Positions 26,271 to 37,153 are shown, counted from the first letter of the stretch. The stretch is DNA of 64,000 nucleotides from Ralstonia pickettii (GCF_016466415.2 NZ_CP066771.1:744001-808000), one strand, 5' to 3'. Notes: generated by a model not told the origin, from the sequence alone. Translations and numbers: made by a program.

Positions 26271-28001
26271 TTACTTGCCCCAACTGTCCTTCAGGCCGAC
26301 CACGCGGTTGAACACGGGCTTGCCCGGCTGCGAGTCGCTGCGGTCTGCCACGAAGTAGCCATGGCGCTCGAACTGGAAGCGGTCTTCCGCCTTGGCCGTT
26401 GCCAGCGTCGGCTCCAGGTAGGCCGTGACGATCTTCTTGGAGTGCGGGTTGAGCGCATCCAGGAAGTTCTTGTCGCCCGAATCCGGTTGCGGATCGCTGA
26501 ACAGGCGGTCGTACAGGCGCACTTCAGCTTCCAGCGCATGTGCGGCGCTCACCCAGTGGATGTTGCCCTTCACCTTCACGCTGTCAGCACCCGGCGTGCC
26601 ACTCTTCGTGTCCGGAATGATGTTGGCGTGCACGGCGGTGATGTTGCCGTCGGCATCCTTGTCGCAGCCGGTGCATTCGATCACATAGCCGTAGCGCAGG
26701 CGCACCTTGTTGCCCGGGAAGAGGCGGAAGTAGCCCTTGGGCGGCGTCTCGGTAAAGTCTTCGCGCTCGATCCACAGCTCACGCGTGAGCGGGAATTCGC
26801 GGCGGCCGAGTTCGGGTTGCTTCGGGTGCACGGGTGCGGAGCACGGCTCGTTGAAATCGGCCGGCACGTTGTCGAGCACCAGCTTGACCGGGTCCAGCAC
26901 GGCCACCGAGCGCGGCGCACGCGCGTCGAGGTCGTCACGCACGGCGCCTTCCAGGATGCTCATGTCGATCCAGCTGTCGGCCTTCGACACACCCACGCGT
27001 TCGCAGAACAGCTGGATCGATTCGGGCGTGTAGCCACGGCGGCGGATGCCAACGAGCGTCGGCATGCGCGGGTCGTCCCAGCCGTCGACGCGCTTTTCCG
27101 TCACCAGTTGCAGCAGCTTGCGCTTGCTGGTGATGGCGTAGGTCAGGTGCAGGCGCGCGAATTCGTATTGATGCGGCAGCGGGGCGGCCAGCACGCCGGC
27201 ATCACGCAGGTGGTCGAGCACCCAGTCATACAGCGGGCGGTTGTTCTCGAACTCCAGCGTGCAGAGCGAATGCGTGATGTTCTCCAGCGCATCGGAAATG
27301 CAATGCGTGAAGTCGTACATCGGGTAGATGCACCACGCGTCGCCGGTGCGGTGGTGATGCGCATGGCGGATGCGGTACAGCACCGGGTCGCGCATCACGA
27401 TGTTCGGCGCGGCCATGTCGATCTTGGCGCGCAGCACGTGCTCGCCGTCCTTGTACTTGCCGGCGCGCATGTCGCGGAACAGCGCCAGGTTTTCGTCCAC
27501 CGAGCGATCACGGAACGGCGACGGTGTGCCCGGGCGGGTGAAATCGCCGCGGTTGGCGGCGATCTGTTCGGCGCTCTGACTGTCGACGTAGGCTACGCCG
27601 CGCTGGATCAGCACCTCGGCAAAGCCGTAGAGCTGCTCGAAGTAGTCGCTGGCGTAGTACAGGTGTTCGCCGCCGGCGTCGCTCCACGAGTAGCCGAGCC
27701 AGTGCACGGCGTCGATGATGGAATCGACGTATTCGGTGTCTTCCTTGACGGGGTTCGTGTCGTCAAAGCGCAGGTGGCAGCGGCCGTTGTAATCGCGGGC
27801 CATGCCGAAGTTCACCCAGATGCTCTTGGCGTGACCGATGTGCAGGTAACCGTTGGGCTCCGGCGGAAAGCGCGTGACCACCGGCGGAATCGGCTGGCCA
27901 GTGGCGTCCTTGCGATCGGCGTAGGTGCCTTGCGCGAGGTCGGCGTCAATGATCTGGCGCAGGAAGTTGGACGTCGGGGCGGTGGCGTTGTCTTGGCTCA
28001 T
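26271..28001 (-). CDS. glnS: Glutaminyl-tRNA synthetase
   Basis: A 576-residue class I synthetase that charges tRNA-Gln. The HIGH motif is at residues 54-57 ([16 protein letters not shown]), the [10 protein letters not shown]-type block follows, and the KMSKS-equivalent lies in the [12 protein letters not shown] segment, followed by the two-lobed anticodon-binding barrel region. Length and motifs are normal. It is downstream of the lipase and foldase genes with a 62-base gap. Confidence 0.97.
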   Translation of the reverse strand: MSQDNATAPTSNFLRQIIDADLAQGTYADRKDATGQPIPPVVTRFPPEPNGYLHIGHAKSIWVNFGMARDYNGRCHLRFDDTNPVKEDTEYVDSIIDAVHWLGYSWSDAGGEHLYYASDYFEQLYGFAEVLIQRGVAYVDSQSAEQIAANRGDFTRPGTPSPFRDRSVDENLALFRDMRAGKYKDGEHVLRAKIDMAAPNIVMRDPVLYRIRHAHHHRTGDAWCIYPMYDFTHCISDALENITHSLCTLEFENNRPLYDWVLDHLRDAGVLAAPLPHQYEFARLHLTYAITSKRKLLQLVTEKRVDGWDDPRMPTLVGIRRRGYTPESIQLFCERVGVSKADSWIDMSILEGAVRDDLDARAPRSVAVLDPVKLVLDNVPADFNEPCSAPVHPKQPELGRREFPLTRELWIEREDFTETPPKGYFRLFPGNKVRLRYGYVIECTGCDKDADGNITAVHANIIPDTKSGTPGADSVKVKGNIHWVSAAHALEAEVRLYDRLFSDPQPDSGDKNFLDALNPHSKKIVTAYLEPTLATAKAEDRFQFERHGYFVADRSDSQPGKPVFNRVVGLKDSWGK

Positions 28002-28063
28002 GGGAGTGCGTGATTCGGCAATCCCGGGATTTTACCGTGCCCGGCGCTCCGCGCCCCGGGACG

Positions 28064-29113
28064 CTATTTACGCTGGGCCAGGCCATCGAGCGCCTGTGCG
28101 CGCAACAGCTCATGCGAGGCGGTGAAGGTCTGTTGGCGCAGTTGTGCGATTTGCGCGGCCCGATCGGCATCCGACAGGCCGGCAAAGGCGTTGATGCGAT
28201 CGCGTTCACGGGCGTACGCGACGTAGCGGGTGCGCCAGTCGGCTTCCTCGCGATTGCCCTGGATGAGGCGGTCGGCTACCAGGTTGTCCACCCCCCGGGC
28301 CGACAGGCGCTGGCGCATCTCGGCTTCGCTCATGCCCTGCTTGGTCCACGTTTCCATGTCGCTGGCGAGCTTGAGCGGGGCGGAGGCGTCGCGGCGCGCC
28401 TGCTGTACCGATGGCGGGAGATTGGCGTCGATGGCGGCGATCCTGGCCGTACGCTGTTCCGGCGTGAGCGACGGGTCGGCCATCACAGCGAGGCGGTCGA
28501 GCGCGGCGGCGTCCATCGCGTCGTCATCGCCATACCAGGCCTGGGCGACGTCCGCGCCAAGGTATTGGCGGCGCAGCGCGGTGCGGTCGCTCAACTGCTG
28601 GCGCAGCGTGGCGATCAGCTCCGGGCGCTGCTGGACCTGTTCGAGGCTCGGCTTGTTGCGGCTGGTGGCGCCGGTTTGAGCCGCCGCCTTGCGATAGGCC
28701 AGGTAGTGCTGGAGCAGCGATTGCGCTTCTGCCAGTGCCGGCGTGATCAGCTTGGCGCGCAGATGCGCCTCGGCCATCGACACACGCTGCACCTCGGGCA
28801 GCGAGGCGGGCACGTCGAGGAAGTAGTCGAACACCGCGCGATTGGCGGCTTCGAGGATGAGGTGGCCGCTCGTATCCACATGCAGGCCGTCCGGCGCCTG
28901 TGTATCGGCCAGCTCCGGTGCAGGCGCGGCCTGTGCCGAAGGTTCGGCGCCGACACTGCCGATGAAGGCGCCCTTGGCCGCCTGCGGCTGCGCCATGGGG
29001 GAGTCAGGCGCGTCCGACGCATGCCACCAGTAGACTCCGCCCGCCATCGACACCGCCACCAGCACGGCGACAACAAACGTCATGGGCTGTATCGAGGGCG
29101 ATTGGGGCTTCAT
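28064..29113 (-). CDS. lifO: Lipase-specific foldase (lipase secretion chaperone)
   Basis: A 349-residue membrane-anchored steric chaperone that folds the secreted lipase in the periplasm. It has an N-terminal membrane helix (about residues 10-30, MTFVVAVLVAVSMAGGVYWW), a variable alanine/proline linker, the LifO minidomain motif RAVFDYFLDV near residue 90, and long helical repeats to the C-terminus. It follows the lipase gene by 37 bases on the same strand, the standard lipA-lifO order. Confidence 0.94.
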   Translation of the reverse strand: MKPQSPSIQPMTFVVAVLVAVSMAGGVYWWHASDAPDSPMAQPQAAKGAFIGSVGAEPSAQAAPAPELADTQAPDGLHVDTSGHLILEAANRAVFDYFLDVPASLPEVQRVSMAEAHLRAKLITPALAEAQSLLQHYLAYRKAAAQTGATSRNKPSLEQVQQRPELIATLRQQLSDRTALRRQYLGADVAQAWYGDDDAMDAAALDRLAVMADPSLTPEQRTARIAAIDANLPPSVQQARRDASAPLKLASDMETWTKQGMSEAEMRQRLSARGVDNLVADRLIQGNREEADWRTRYVAYARERDRINAFAGLSDADRAAQIAQLRQQTFTASHELLRAQALDGLAQRK

Positions 29114-29150
29114 GGTGGCGAATGCCTTGGGTGGTCGAATGCTCGGATGG

Positions 29151-30149
29151 TCAGAGACCGGCCGTCTTCAGCCGATTGGCCTGCGTGCGGATCACCGCGA
29201 CCGGGTCGGCCGCGCCCCAGCCGATCAGACCGAGCAGCTGGTTGACCTCATCCAGGTGGTTCCACGCGTAATCCGTCGACAAGACCTGCCCGAACTTCGC
29301 GCTGCATACGGAGACAAGCCCGTCATTCGTCCCCGAACCGCGCGCCTGCATGACGCCGCCGCTGAAAACCAGCACCGGATCAAACACGTCGAGCACGTTG
29401 GTGGCAGTGGAGCGGCCCGTCCACGAATACAGCTTCTGCACGTTGCCATTGCGCACGTCGGTGGCGCTGCCGGTGTTGCATCCGCTGGCGAGGCCCGCGC
29501 TGGGGAACGCCTTGTTGAAATCAGCCGCACCCGATGTCGACAGGATATGCAGCGCCGCAAAGCCGTTCTGCGGATTGCTGTTGCCGTTGAACCAGCCGAG
29601 CACCGAGCCGAATACGTCGGCACCGAGGTTCACGAGCGCCTGGAACGGCGCCGGTGTCGATTCCACAAAGTCCGCAAACTCCGACCCTTTGTGGGGCGTG
29701 CCAATGGTGGTGACGGAGGCCACGAGGTTCGGCACCACTGCCGCCGCATAGCGCGAGGTCAGGCCGCCCTGGCTGTGACCAATGAGGTTGACCTTGGTGG
29801 CGCCCGTGGCGGCAAGCACGCTGCGAATCTGGCTGACGAGCTGTTCTCCGCGCACGGTTTCATCGTTGAAGGCGGAGACATCGGCCACGTAGACATTGGC
29901 GCCGTTGGCACGCAGGTCTTCGGGGATCTGATACCAGTAATCGACCACGCCGAGAAACTTGCTGGTGCCCGACAGGCCATGCACCAACACGATCGGATAC
30001 TTCGTCGCGGCATAGGTGCTGGCGGCCTGCGCCGGCGCGACGGCACCCAAGCTGAGGGCCGATGCGGCCAAGACGGCGGCTGCAGCGTGCGTGCGCAGGA
30101 AGCTGCGCGCTGATCCATACACAGCATGGAGCAGGGAAGTCTGTGACAT
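29151..30149 (-). CDS. lipA: Secreted triacylglycerol lipase (family I.2)
   Basis: A 332-residue exported lipase of the Burkholderia/Pseudomonas I.2 type. It has an N-terminal signal peptide (about residues 1-43, ending AQAAS) and the oxyanion region VLVHGLSG. The catalytic serine is Ser126 in GHSQGG, the aspartate is in the GTNDGLV segment, and the histidine is in WNHLDEVNQ. Two cysteines (SGCNTG and VSVCSAK) can form the conserved disulfide. Folding needs the LifO protein encoded next, and secretion would be through type II. No promoter is obvious in the 190 bases upstream. Confidence 0.95.
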   Translation of the reverse strand: MSQTSLLHAVYGSARSFLRTHAAAAVLAASALSLGAVAPAQAASTYAATKYPIVLVHGLSGTSKFLGVVDYWYQIPEDLRANGANVYVADVSAFNDETVRGEQLVSQIRSVLAATGATKVNLIGHSQGGLTSRYAAAVVPNLVASVTTIGTPHKGSEFADFVESTPAPFQALVNLGADVFGSVLGWFNGNSNPQNGFAALHILSTSGAADFNKAFPSAGLASGCNTGSATDVRNGNVQKLYSWTGRSTATNVLDVFDPVLVFSGGVMQARGSGTNDGLVSVCSAKFGQVLSTDYAWNHLDEVNQLLGLIGWGAADPVAVIRTQANRLKTAGL

Positions 30150-30284
30150 TCGGTTGTCTCCTGGACATTGGATGGGTGGTCGACCTCTTTGGGCCGATCG
30201 CCCTCCGTTATCCGAAGCGCCGTGTCCGACGTCAACTGAAGTGGAGGTCTGGCTCTAATGCTGCGCCGCCGCGTGCGCAAACAA

Positions 30285-30309
30285 AAACCGGAGGGCAGGC
30301 CTCCGGTTT
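30285..30309 (-). terminator. Intrinsic terminator of the tctBA unit
   Basis: AAACCGGAGG and CCTCCGGTTT form a ten-pair stem with loop GCAGG. On the minus strand it is followed by TTTTGTTT. It lies about 30 bases after the tctA stop and upstream of lipA, so it separates the two transcripts. Confidence 0.8.
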
Positions 30310-30340
30310 CGTAGGGTGCGATGCAGCAACGTCGCCATGC

Positions 30341-31843
30341 TTATTCTTCTTGAAACGCTTCCACGCGTTTTCTGTTGATGGCGGGCAGCGCCACCAGCAA
30401 GACGAGGATGCCCGCCGCGATCAGCAGCCCCATCGACAGCGGCCGCATAACGAAAGTGGAGAAATCCCCGCGCGAGAGCAGCAGCGCGCGGCGGAAGTTC
30501 TCTTCCATCATCGGCCCAAGCACGAAGCCGAGCAGCATGGGCGCCGGTTCGCAGCGCAGCTTGACGAACATGTAGCCGATCAAGCCGAAGAGCGCGGTCT
30601 GGAAGATATCGAACGTCGTGTTCGACACTGAATACACGCCGATGCAGCAGAACACCAGGATGGCCGGATACAGGAAGCGATACGGCACCTTCAACAGGCG
30701 TACCCACACGCCGATCATCGGCAGGTTCAACACGATCAGCATCAGGTTGCCGATCCACATCGAGGCGATGAGGCCCCAGAACAGCGCCGGGTTGCTGGTC
30801 ATCACCTGCGGGCCGGGCTGGATGTTGTGGATGGTCATCGCGCCCACCATCAGCGCCATCACTGCGTTGGGCGGAATGCCCAGCGTGAGCAGCGGGATGA
30901 AAGACGTCTGCGCCGCAGCATTGTTGGCCGATTCCGGGCCCGCCACGCCTTCGATGGCGCCCTTGCCGAATTCGCTTGAATACTTCGAGGTTTTCTTCTC
31001 CAGCGAGTACGACGCGAACGATGCCAGCGTCGCGCCGCCGCCCGGCAGGATGCCCAGGAGCGAGCCCAGCGCCGTGCCGCGCAGTACGGCCGGGATCATG
31101 CGCTTGAAATCTTCGCGGCTGGGCCAGAGGTTACGCACGTGCTCGACAAAGGTTTCACGATGCTCCTTCTGTTCGAGGTTGGCGATGATCTCGGCAAAGC
31201 CGAACACGCCCATCGCCACCGACACGAAGTTCAGCCCGTCGGCCAGCTCCGGCACGTCGAACGAATAACGCGCGGTGCCCGAGTTCACATCGGTGCCGAC
31301 CAGGCCGAGCAACAGGCCCAGCACGATCATCGCAATCGCCTTGACGAGCGAGCCCGACGCCAGTACCACCGCGCCGATCAGGCCCAGCACCATCAGCGAG
31401 AAGTATTCCGCCGGCCCGAAGTTGAACGCGAATTCCGACAGCGGCGTGGCAAACGCCGCCAGCACCAGCGTGGCCACGCAGCCCGCGAAGAACGAGCCGA
31501 GGCCCGCCGTGGCCAGCGCCACGCCCGCGCGCCCGCGCCGCGCCATCTGGTAGCCGTCGATGGTCGTCACCACCGAGGAGGATTCGCCCGGCAGGTTAAC
31601 GAGGATGGCTGTGGTGGAGCCGCCGTACTGCGCGCCGTAGTAAATGCCGGCCAGCATGATGAGCGCGGCCACCGGCGGCAGCGCGTACGTGGCCGGCAGC
31701 AGCATCGCAATCGTGGCGATGGGGCCGAGGCCCGGCAGCACGCCGATCAACGTACCCAGCACGCAGCCGATGAATGCGTAAATCAGGTTCTGGATGGAAA
31801 GCGCTGTGGAGAAGCCCAGAGCGAGATTGGCGAAGAGGTCCAT
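30341..31843 (-). CDS. tctA: Tripartite tricarboxylate transporter, large permease
   Basis: A 500-residue inner-membrane protein with about 11-12 helices. Family signatures are present: GCVLGTLIGVLPGLGPIATI near the start, YGGSTTAILVNLPGESSS, and GSLLGILPGGGATLASFASY in the second half. It moves carboxylates such as citrate with a cation gradient, together with TctB and a periplasmic binding protein. It lies 19 bases after tctB. No tctC-like binding protein is encoded beside it. Confidence 0.93.
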   Translation of the reverse strand: MDLFANLALGFSTALSIQNLIYAFIGCVLGTLIGVLPGLGPIATIAMLLPATYALPPVAALIMLAGIYYGAQYGGSTTAILVNLPGESSSVVTTIDGYQMARRGRAGVALATAGLGSFFAGCVATLVLAAFATPLSEFAFNFGPAEYFSLMVLGLIGAVVLASGSLVKAIAMIVLGLLLGLVGTDVNSGTARYSFDVPELADGLNFVSVAMGVFGFAEIIANLEQKEHRETFVEHVRNLWPSREDFKRMIPAVLRGTALGSLLGILPGGGATLASFASYSLEKKTSKYSSEFGKGAIEGVAGPESANNAAAQTSFIPLLTLGIPPNAVMALMVGAMTIHNIQPGPQVMTSNPALFWGLIASMWIGNLMLIVLNLPMIGVWVRLLKVPYRFLYPAILVFCCIGVYSVSNTTFDIFQTALFGLIGYMFVKLRCEPAPMLLGFVLGPMMEENFRRALLLSRGDFSTFVMRPLSMGLLIAAGILVLLVALPAINRKRVEAFQEE

Positions 31844-31862
31844 GGTGTCGTGTGCCTCTCGC

Positions 31863-32348
31863 TCAATTGCCGATGAAGGCCGGCCACACCGGGAACTGCA
31901 GCTTGAGCCCGTACACGAAGGCCGCCAGGCTCATCACCACCATCACGATGGCGGTGCCGGCCGCACCCTTGAGCGTGAACTCGTGGCTGGCCATGCTGGA
32001 GACCAGCACGAGCACCACAAGCGAGAGCACCAGCCCAAGCGGTTGCAGCAACAGCCCGAACAGCACCACGGAGCCGAGAACCCACAGCAGCGTCTTGACG
32101 TCCCAACGCGGAATGCGATCGACCACGCCCTTGCGGGACACCGATTGCACGACGACAACCACGCCCAGCAGCACGAGCACCACGCCCAGCCAGAACGGGA
32201 AGTAGCCCGGGCCCATGCTGCCGGCCGTGCCCATGCGGTAGCTGCGCGCCAGAAGGGCAAACGCCGCACCGGCGACGATGAACATGACGCCGGATGCAAA
32301 GTCCTGGTGACTGCGGATCACCGGACGACCTCGTGGATCGTTCTGCAA
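31863..32348 (-). CDS. tctB: Tripartite tricarboxylate transporter, small permease
   Basis: A 161-residue protein with four hydrophobic segments, as usual for TctB: FASGVMFIVAGAAFALLA, the GPGYFPFWLGVVLVLLG block and two C-terminal helices. I choose the TTG at 32348 because AGGAG lies seven bases upstream; the longer frame from 32417 starts with a segment unlike the family. It is the first gene of the tctBA unit. Confidence 0.88.
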   Translation of the reverse strand: MQNDPRGRPVIRSHQDFASGVMFIVAGAAFALLARSYRMGTAGSMGPGYFPFWLGVVLVLLGVVVVVQSVSRKGVVDRIPRWDVKTLLWVLGSVVLFGLLLQPLGLVLSLVVLVLVSSMASHEFTLKGAAGTAIVMVVMSLAAFVYGLKLQFPVWPAFIGN

Positions 32349-32581
32349 GTCTGGTCTCCTCGGGATGGCGTGCCGCGCGGGTTCGGCGGGCCGCCTTATG
32401 CCTGGTAAGGCGACCAAGTTTGCACGCTAAGCAGACCGGCTTTCAAGCAGCTTGCGGAGGGGAGGGTATGCCGCTTCATGAGCCGGCGCGGCGCCCCGGG
32501 CAAACGGTTCAGGGTTTGTCCCTAGCGTTGCCCTGGGCAACATTGGGGCCGCACCGCGCGGTTGCGCGGTCCCCGGTGCAA

Positions 32582-33034
32582 TTACATGCCGATACCGCGC
32601 GCCATCAGCACGGCCGCCAACGGAATGAAGATGATCAGGTGCGACTCGACCATGACCCAGCGGCGCGTCTTGGCAATCTCCGACGGCGTGGGCACGAAGT
32701 CGGGCAGCGTCTTGCCCTGCTTCTTCCAGCGCAGGATGTTGATGGTCGGAACAATCGACATCAGCCCCACGAGAATGAACAGCCCGATCTTGATGTGGAA
32801 GATCGGGTTGTGGACATAAAACGCGTAGCCCTTCGCACCGTAAATCACACGCAGCACGCCGGTGACAACCACCGCGACGGCCGCCACGCCGTACACAGCG
32901 TCATAACGTCCCAGGCGTTTGCGGATCTCCGGCGTCATGTCGGGACGCAGCACCACGGCCTCGGCGGTGAGAAAGACGATTAGCGTGAAGATCGAGATGT
33001 AATGCAAGTAAGCCAGCAACGCATCAAGCCACAT
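32582..33034 (-). CDS. DUF2214 family membrane protein
   Basis: A 150-residue protein with four predicted membrane helices, starting MWLDALLAYLHYISIFTLIV and containing VLRVIYGAKGYAFYVHNPIFH, a stretch typical of DUF2214. Histidines in helices could hold a heme or metal, but that is a guess. The 233 bases between its stop and tctB hold several GC-rich hairpins (for example ACCGCGC/GCGCGGT at 32553-32570) and no recognisable gene. Its function is unknown. Confidence 0.85.
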   Translation of the reverse strand: MWLDALLAYLHYISIFTLIVFLTAEAVVLRPDMTPEIRKRLGRYDAVYGVAAVAVVVTGVLRVIYGAKGYAFYVHNPIFHIKIGLFILVGLMSIVPTINILRWKKQGKTLPDFVPTPSEIAKTRRWVMVESHLIIFIPLAAVLMARGIGM

Positions 33035-33082
33035 GTGGACCTCGTCAGGGGTGGGGAAATGGTTTGCGCCAAATGCTCCGGT

Positions 33083-34321
33083 TCAGATCACGCCGCGCCT
33101 GCGCAGCGAGTCGACCTGGTCCGCGCTCAGGTTCAACACGTCGCGCAGCACGGCCCCGGTGTGCTCGCCGAGCAGCGGCGGGTGGCTGGCGGCCTTGGGC
33201 GGCGTGGCGCTCATCTTGACCGGGCTGCCGACAAGCTTGACGGTGCCCGCGCTCGGATGCGGAAGATCGACACGCAGGCCACGCGCCTGCACCTGCTCGT
33301 TGTCGAACACCTCGTCGAGCGAATTGATCGGGCCGCACGGCACGCCGGCGGCTTCAAGCTTGTCGATCCATTCGCCTTTGCCGAAGCGCTTGACCATTTC
33401 GGCCAGGATCGGCACCAGCACGTCGCGGTTGGCCACGCGCTGCGGGTTGGTGGCAAAGCGCGGGTCGTCGGCCAGCTCGGGCATGCCGCCCGCATCCACA
33501 AAGCGCCGGAACTGCCCGTCGTTGCCGACCGCCACGATGATCCAGCCATTGGCTGCCTGGAACGTCTGATACGGCACGATGTTCGGATGCGCATTGCCCC
33601 AGCGCTTGGGGGCCTCGCCGCTGGCGAGGTAGTTGGTGTTCATGTTGGCCAGCATGGCGACCTGCACATCCAGCAGCGCCATGTCGATGTACTGGCCCTC
33701 GCCGGTGCGGTCGCGATGGGCCAACGCCGCCAGCACGGCCACGGTGGCGTACATGCCGGTCATCAAATCCGAGATGGCCACGCCGGCCTTTTGCGGACCG
33801 CCGCCGGGCAGGTCGTCGCGCTCGCCGGTCAGGCTCATGAAGCCGCCCATGCCTTGCACGATGAAGTCGTAGCCGGCGCGTGGGGCGTAAGGGCCGGTCT
33901 GGCCGAAGCCCGTGATCGAGCAGTAGACGAGGTCCGGCTTCACCGCCTTGAGCGATGCATAGTCGAGTCCGTACTTCTTGAGCTGGCCGACCTTGTAGTT
34001 CTCGAGCACCACATCGGCGTGCGCGGCGAGCTGGCGGACGATGTCCTGGCCCTCGGGCGTGCTGATGTCGACGGTGATCGACCGCTTGTTTCGATTGGCG
34101 GCGAGGTAATAGGCGGCTTCGGCGGTGTTGTTGCCCGCTTCGTCCTTGAGCCACGGCGGGCCCCATGTGCGCGTGTCGTCGCCGGCGCCGGGACGCTCCA
34201 CCTTGATGACGTCGGCGCCAAAATCGGCAAGGTTCTGTGCGCACCAGGGGCCGGCAAGCACGCGGGTCAGGTCGAGAACACGAAGATGGCTCAGAGCGCC
34301 CATGGATTGACGAATCGACAC
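33083..34321 (-). CDS. CaiB/BaiF family CoA transferase
   Basis: A 412-residue class III CoA transferase. Blocks include RVLDLTRVLAGPWCAQNLAD at the front, GADVIKVERPGAGD, NRNKRSITVDI, and GYDFIVQGMGGFMSLTG. The catalytic aspartate is expected in the SDLMTGMYA region. It should move CoA between two carboxylic acids, but the substrates cannot be read from the sequence. The start may be the ATG at 34303 (MGALSHLRV), which gives a more usual N-terminus. It is divergent from alaS. Confidence 0.9.
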   Translation of the reverse strand: MSIRQSMGALSHLRVLDLTRVLAGPWCAQNLADFGADVIKVERPGAGDDTRTWGPPWLKDEAGNNTAEAAYYLAANRNKRSITVDISTPEGQDIVRQLAAHADVVLENYKVGQLKKYGLDYASLKAVKPDLVYCSITGFGQTGPYAPRAGYDFIVQGMGGFMSLTGERDDLPGGGPQKAGVAISDLMTGMYATVAVLAALAHRDRTGEGQYIDMALLDVQVAMLANMNTNYLASGEAPKRWGNAHPNIVPYQTFQAANGWIIVAVGNDGQFRRFVDAGGMPELADDPRFATNPQRVANRDVLVPILAEMVKRFGKGEWIDKLEAAGVPCGPINSLDEVFDNEQVQARGLRVDLPHPSAGTVKLVGSPVKMSATPPKAASHPPLLGEHTGAVLRDVLNLSADQVDSLRRRGVI

Positions 34322-34385
34322 GATTGGAACGGGTGCACTCTACACCACGCTCCGGGGTACCCCCAGCCCCATGCGACGAATGGGC

Positions 34386-34412
34386 GCTAATACATTAGCA
34401 ACCCCGTATAAT
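34386..34412 (+). promoter_or_regulatory. alaS promoter with palindrome
   Basis: TATAAT at 34407-34412 is a perfect -10 box, 74 bases before the alaS start. The palindrome GCTAAT-AC-ATTAGC (34386-34399) covers the -35 to spacer region. No good -35 box is visible, so an activator or repressor may bind here. Confidence 0.55.
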
Positions 34413-34485
34413 CAATAGCTTGCACTGATCCAAGATGCGCCGGGCGGTTGCCCCAGGCGCCATGCTGACTCCGGCACCCCGCGAC

Positions 34486-37128
34486 ATGAAAGCCTCCGAT
34501 ATCCGCCAAAAATTCCTGACGTTCTTTGAGGGCAAGGGCCACACCGTGGTGCGCTCTTCGCCGCTGGTGCCGGGCAACGACCCGACGCTGCTGTTCACCA
34601 ACTCCGGCATGGTGCAGTTCAAGGACGTCTTCCTCGGTACCGACAAGCGCCCGTACGTGCGCGCGGCCTCCGTGCAGCGCTGCCTGCGCGCCGGCGGCAA
34701 GCACAACGACCTGGAAAATGTCGGCTACACGGCGCGCCACCACACGTTCTTCGAAATGCTCGGCAACTGGTCGTTCGGCGACTACTTCAAGCGCGACGCA
34801 CTCGTGTGGGCGTGGGAGCTGCTGACGCAGGAATACAAGCTGCCGGCTGAGAGGCTGTGGGCCACCGTCTACCAGACCGACGACGAGGCCTACGACATCT
34901 GGACCAAGGTCATCGGCCTGCCGCCCGAGCGCGTCGTGCGCATCGGCGACAACAAGGGCGCGCCGTATGCCTCCGACAACTTCTGGCAGATGGCCGAAAC
35001 CGGCCCGTGCGGCCCGTGCTCGGAAATCTTCTACGACCACGGCCCGGACGTCTGGGGCGGCCCCCCGGGAAGCCCGGAAGCCGACGGCGACCGCTACATC
35101 GAAATCTGGAACAACGTGTTCATGCAGTTCGATCGCCAGCTCGATCCGGCGACCGGCGAATACACGCTGACTCCGTTGCCCGCACCGTGCGTCGACACCG
35201 GCATGGGCATGGAACGCCTGGCTGCCATCCTGCAGCACGTGCACAGCAACTACGAGATCGACCTGTTCCAGGCGCTCATCGCTGCCGCTGCGCGCGAGAC
35301 GAACACGAAGGATCTGGCCAACAACTCGCTGCGCGTGATTGCCGACCACATCCGTGCATGCTCCTTCCTGATCGTCGACGGCGTGATCCCGGGCAATGAG
35401 GGCCGCGGCTACGTGCTGCGCCGGATCATCCGCCGCGCCATCCGTCACGGTTACAAGCTCGGCTGCCGCGCAGCGTTCTTCCACAAGCTGGTGGACGACC
35501 TCGTCGCGCAGATGGGCGAAGCCTATCCGGAACTGCGCGAGGCGCGCGACCGCGTGGTCGAAGTGCTGCGCACGGAAGAAGCCCGCTTCTTCGAGACCAT
35601 CGAGCACGGCATGTCGATCCTCGACGCCGCGCTGGGCGAGCTGAAGACCTCGGGTGCCAAGATGCTCGACGGCGAGCTGGCCTTCAAGCTGCACGACACC
35701 TACGGTTTCCCGCTGGACCTGACGCAAGACGTCTGCCGCGAGAACGACGTGATCGTCGACGAAGCCGCCTTTGACGCCGCCATGACCCGCCAACGCGAGC
35801 AGGCACGCGCCGCCGGCAAGTTCAAGATGGCCGCCGGCACGCTCGACTACACCGGCGACAAGACGACGTTCCACGGCTACGAGCAGCTTGTGCGCGAAAC
35901 CGCGCGTGTGACGGCGTTGTTTGTCGACGGTGCATCGGTGCAGGAAATGCATCCGGGCCAGACCGGCGTGGTGGTACTGGACCACACCCCGTTCTATGCG
36001 GAATCGGGCGGCCAGGTTGGCGACCAGGGCACGCTCAAGGCTGCGACCGTCTGGTTTGATGTGGTCGACACGCTCAAGGTGCGGCCGGACGTGTTCGGCC
36101 ACCACGGCGAGCTGCGCACCGGCGTGCTGAAGGTTGGCGATGCCGTGGCGGCGGAGGTGGACGCAGTGCGCCGCGCGCGCACCATGCGCAACCACTCGGC
36201 CACCCACCTGATGCACAAGGCGCTGCGCGAAGTGCTGGGCAGCCACGTGCAGCAGAAGGGCTCGCTGGTGGATGCGGAAAAAACCCGCTTCGACTTCTCG
36301 CACAACGCACCGATGACGCCGCTGCAGATCCGCGAAGTGGAAGCGCGCGTCAACGCAGAAATTTTCGCCAACGCGGCCACGAGCGCGCAGCTCATGGGCT
36401 TTGACGACGCGGTCAAGAATGGGGCGATGGCGCTTTTCGGCGAGAAGTACGGCGACGAAGTGCGCGTGCTGTCGATCGGTTCGTCGAAGGAACTGTGTGG
36501 CGGCACGCACGTGGCGCGCACGGGCGACATCGGCCTGTTCAAGATCGTGAGCGAATCGGGCGTGGCGGCGGGGATTCGCCGTGTGGAGGCCATCACTGGC
36601 GACAACGTGCTGCATTACCTGCAGACGCTCGATACGCGCATCAACGAAGCGGCTGCCGTACTGCGTGCGCAGCCGTCGGAACTGACGTCGCGCATCGTGC
36701 AGGTGCAGGACCAGGTCAAGACGCTCGAGAAGGAACTGGAGCGCCTGAAATCGAAGCTGGCCGCAAGCCAGGGCGACGAACTCGTGAGCCAGGCCGTGGA
36801 CGTTGCCGGTATCAAGGTGCTGGCTGCCAAGCTGGACGGCGCCGATGCCAAGACGCTGCGCGAGACCATGGACAAGCTCAAGGACAAGCTGCAGACCGCC
36901 GCCATCGTGCTGGGCAGCGTGACCGACGGCAAGGTCGCGCTGATTGCCGGCGTGACGGCTGATGCCACGGCCAAGGTCAAGGCGGGCGAACTGGTCAACT
37001 TTGTCGCCCAGCAAGTCGGCGGCAAGGGCGGCGGCCGCCCGGACATGGCGCAGGCTGGCGGTACGGAACCGGACAACCTGCCGCAGGCGCTGGCCGGCGT
37101 GGCGGCGTGGGTGCAGCAGAAGGTCTGA
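34486..37128 (+). CDS. alaS: Alanyl-tRNA synthetase
   Basis: An 880-residue class II synthetase. The catalytic core starts [15 protein letters not shown], with motif 2 near [16 protein letters not shown]. The editing domain has the zinc motif [11 protein letters not shown] with the partner [13 protein letters not shown], and a C-terminal coiled-coil plus C-Ala domain completes it. I start at the ATG at 34486 (MKASDIRQ); the 17 extra codons from 34435 are not conserved. It stands alone behind its own promoter. Confidence 0.97.
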   Translation: MKASDIRQKFLTFFEGKGHTVVRSSPLVPGNDPTLLFTNSGMVQFKDVFLGTDKRPYVRAASVQRCLRAGGKHNDLENVGYTARHHTFFEMLGNWSFGDYFKRDALVWAWELLTQEYKLPAERLWATVYQTDDEAYDIWTKVIGLPPERVVRIGDNKGAPYASDNFWQMAETGPCGPCSEIFYDHGPDVWGGPPGSPEADGDRYIEIWNNVFMQFDRQLDPATGEYTLTPLPAPCVDTGMGMERLAAILQHVHSNYEIDLFQALIAAAARETNTKDLANNSLRVIADHIRACSFLIVDGVIPGNEGRGYVLRRIIRRAIRHGYKLGCRAAFFHKLVDDLVAQMGEAYPELREARDRVVEVLRTEEARFFETIEHGMSILDAALGELKTSGAKMLDGELAFKLHDTYGFPLDLTQDVCRENDVIVDEAAFDAAMTRQREQARAAGKFKMAAGTLDYTGDKTTFHGYEQLVRETARVTALFVDGASVQEMHPGQTGVVVLDHTPFYAESGGQVGDQGTLKAATVWFDVVDTLKVRPDVFGHHGELRTGVLKVGDAVAAEVDAVRRARTMRNHSATHLMHKALREVLGSHVQQKGSLVDAEKTRFDFSHNAPMTPLQIREVEARVNAEIFANAATSAQLMGFDDAVKNGAMALFGEKYGDEVRVLSIGSSKELCGGTHVARTGDIGLFKIVSESGVAAGIRRVEAITGDNVLHYLQTLDTRINEAAAVLRAQPSELTSRIVQVQDQVKTLEKELERLKSKLAASQGDELVSQAVDVAGIKVLAAKLDGADAKTLRETMDKLKDKLQTAAIVLGSVTDGKVALIAGVTADATAKVKAGELVNFVAQQVGGKGGGRPDMAQAGGTEPDNLPQALAGVAAWVQQKV

Positions 37129-37153
37129 TGTAAGCCTTCGCACCGGATGCGCT

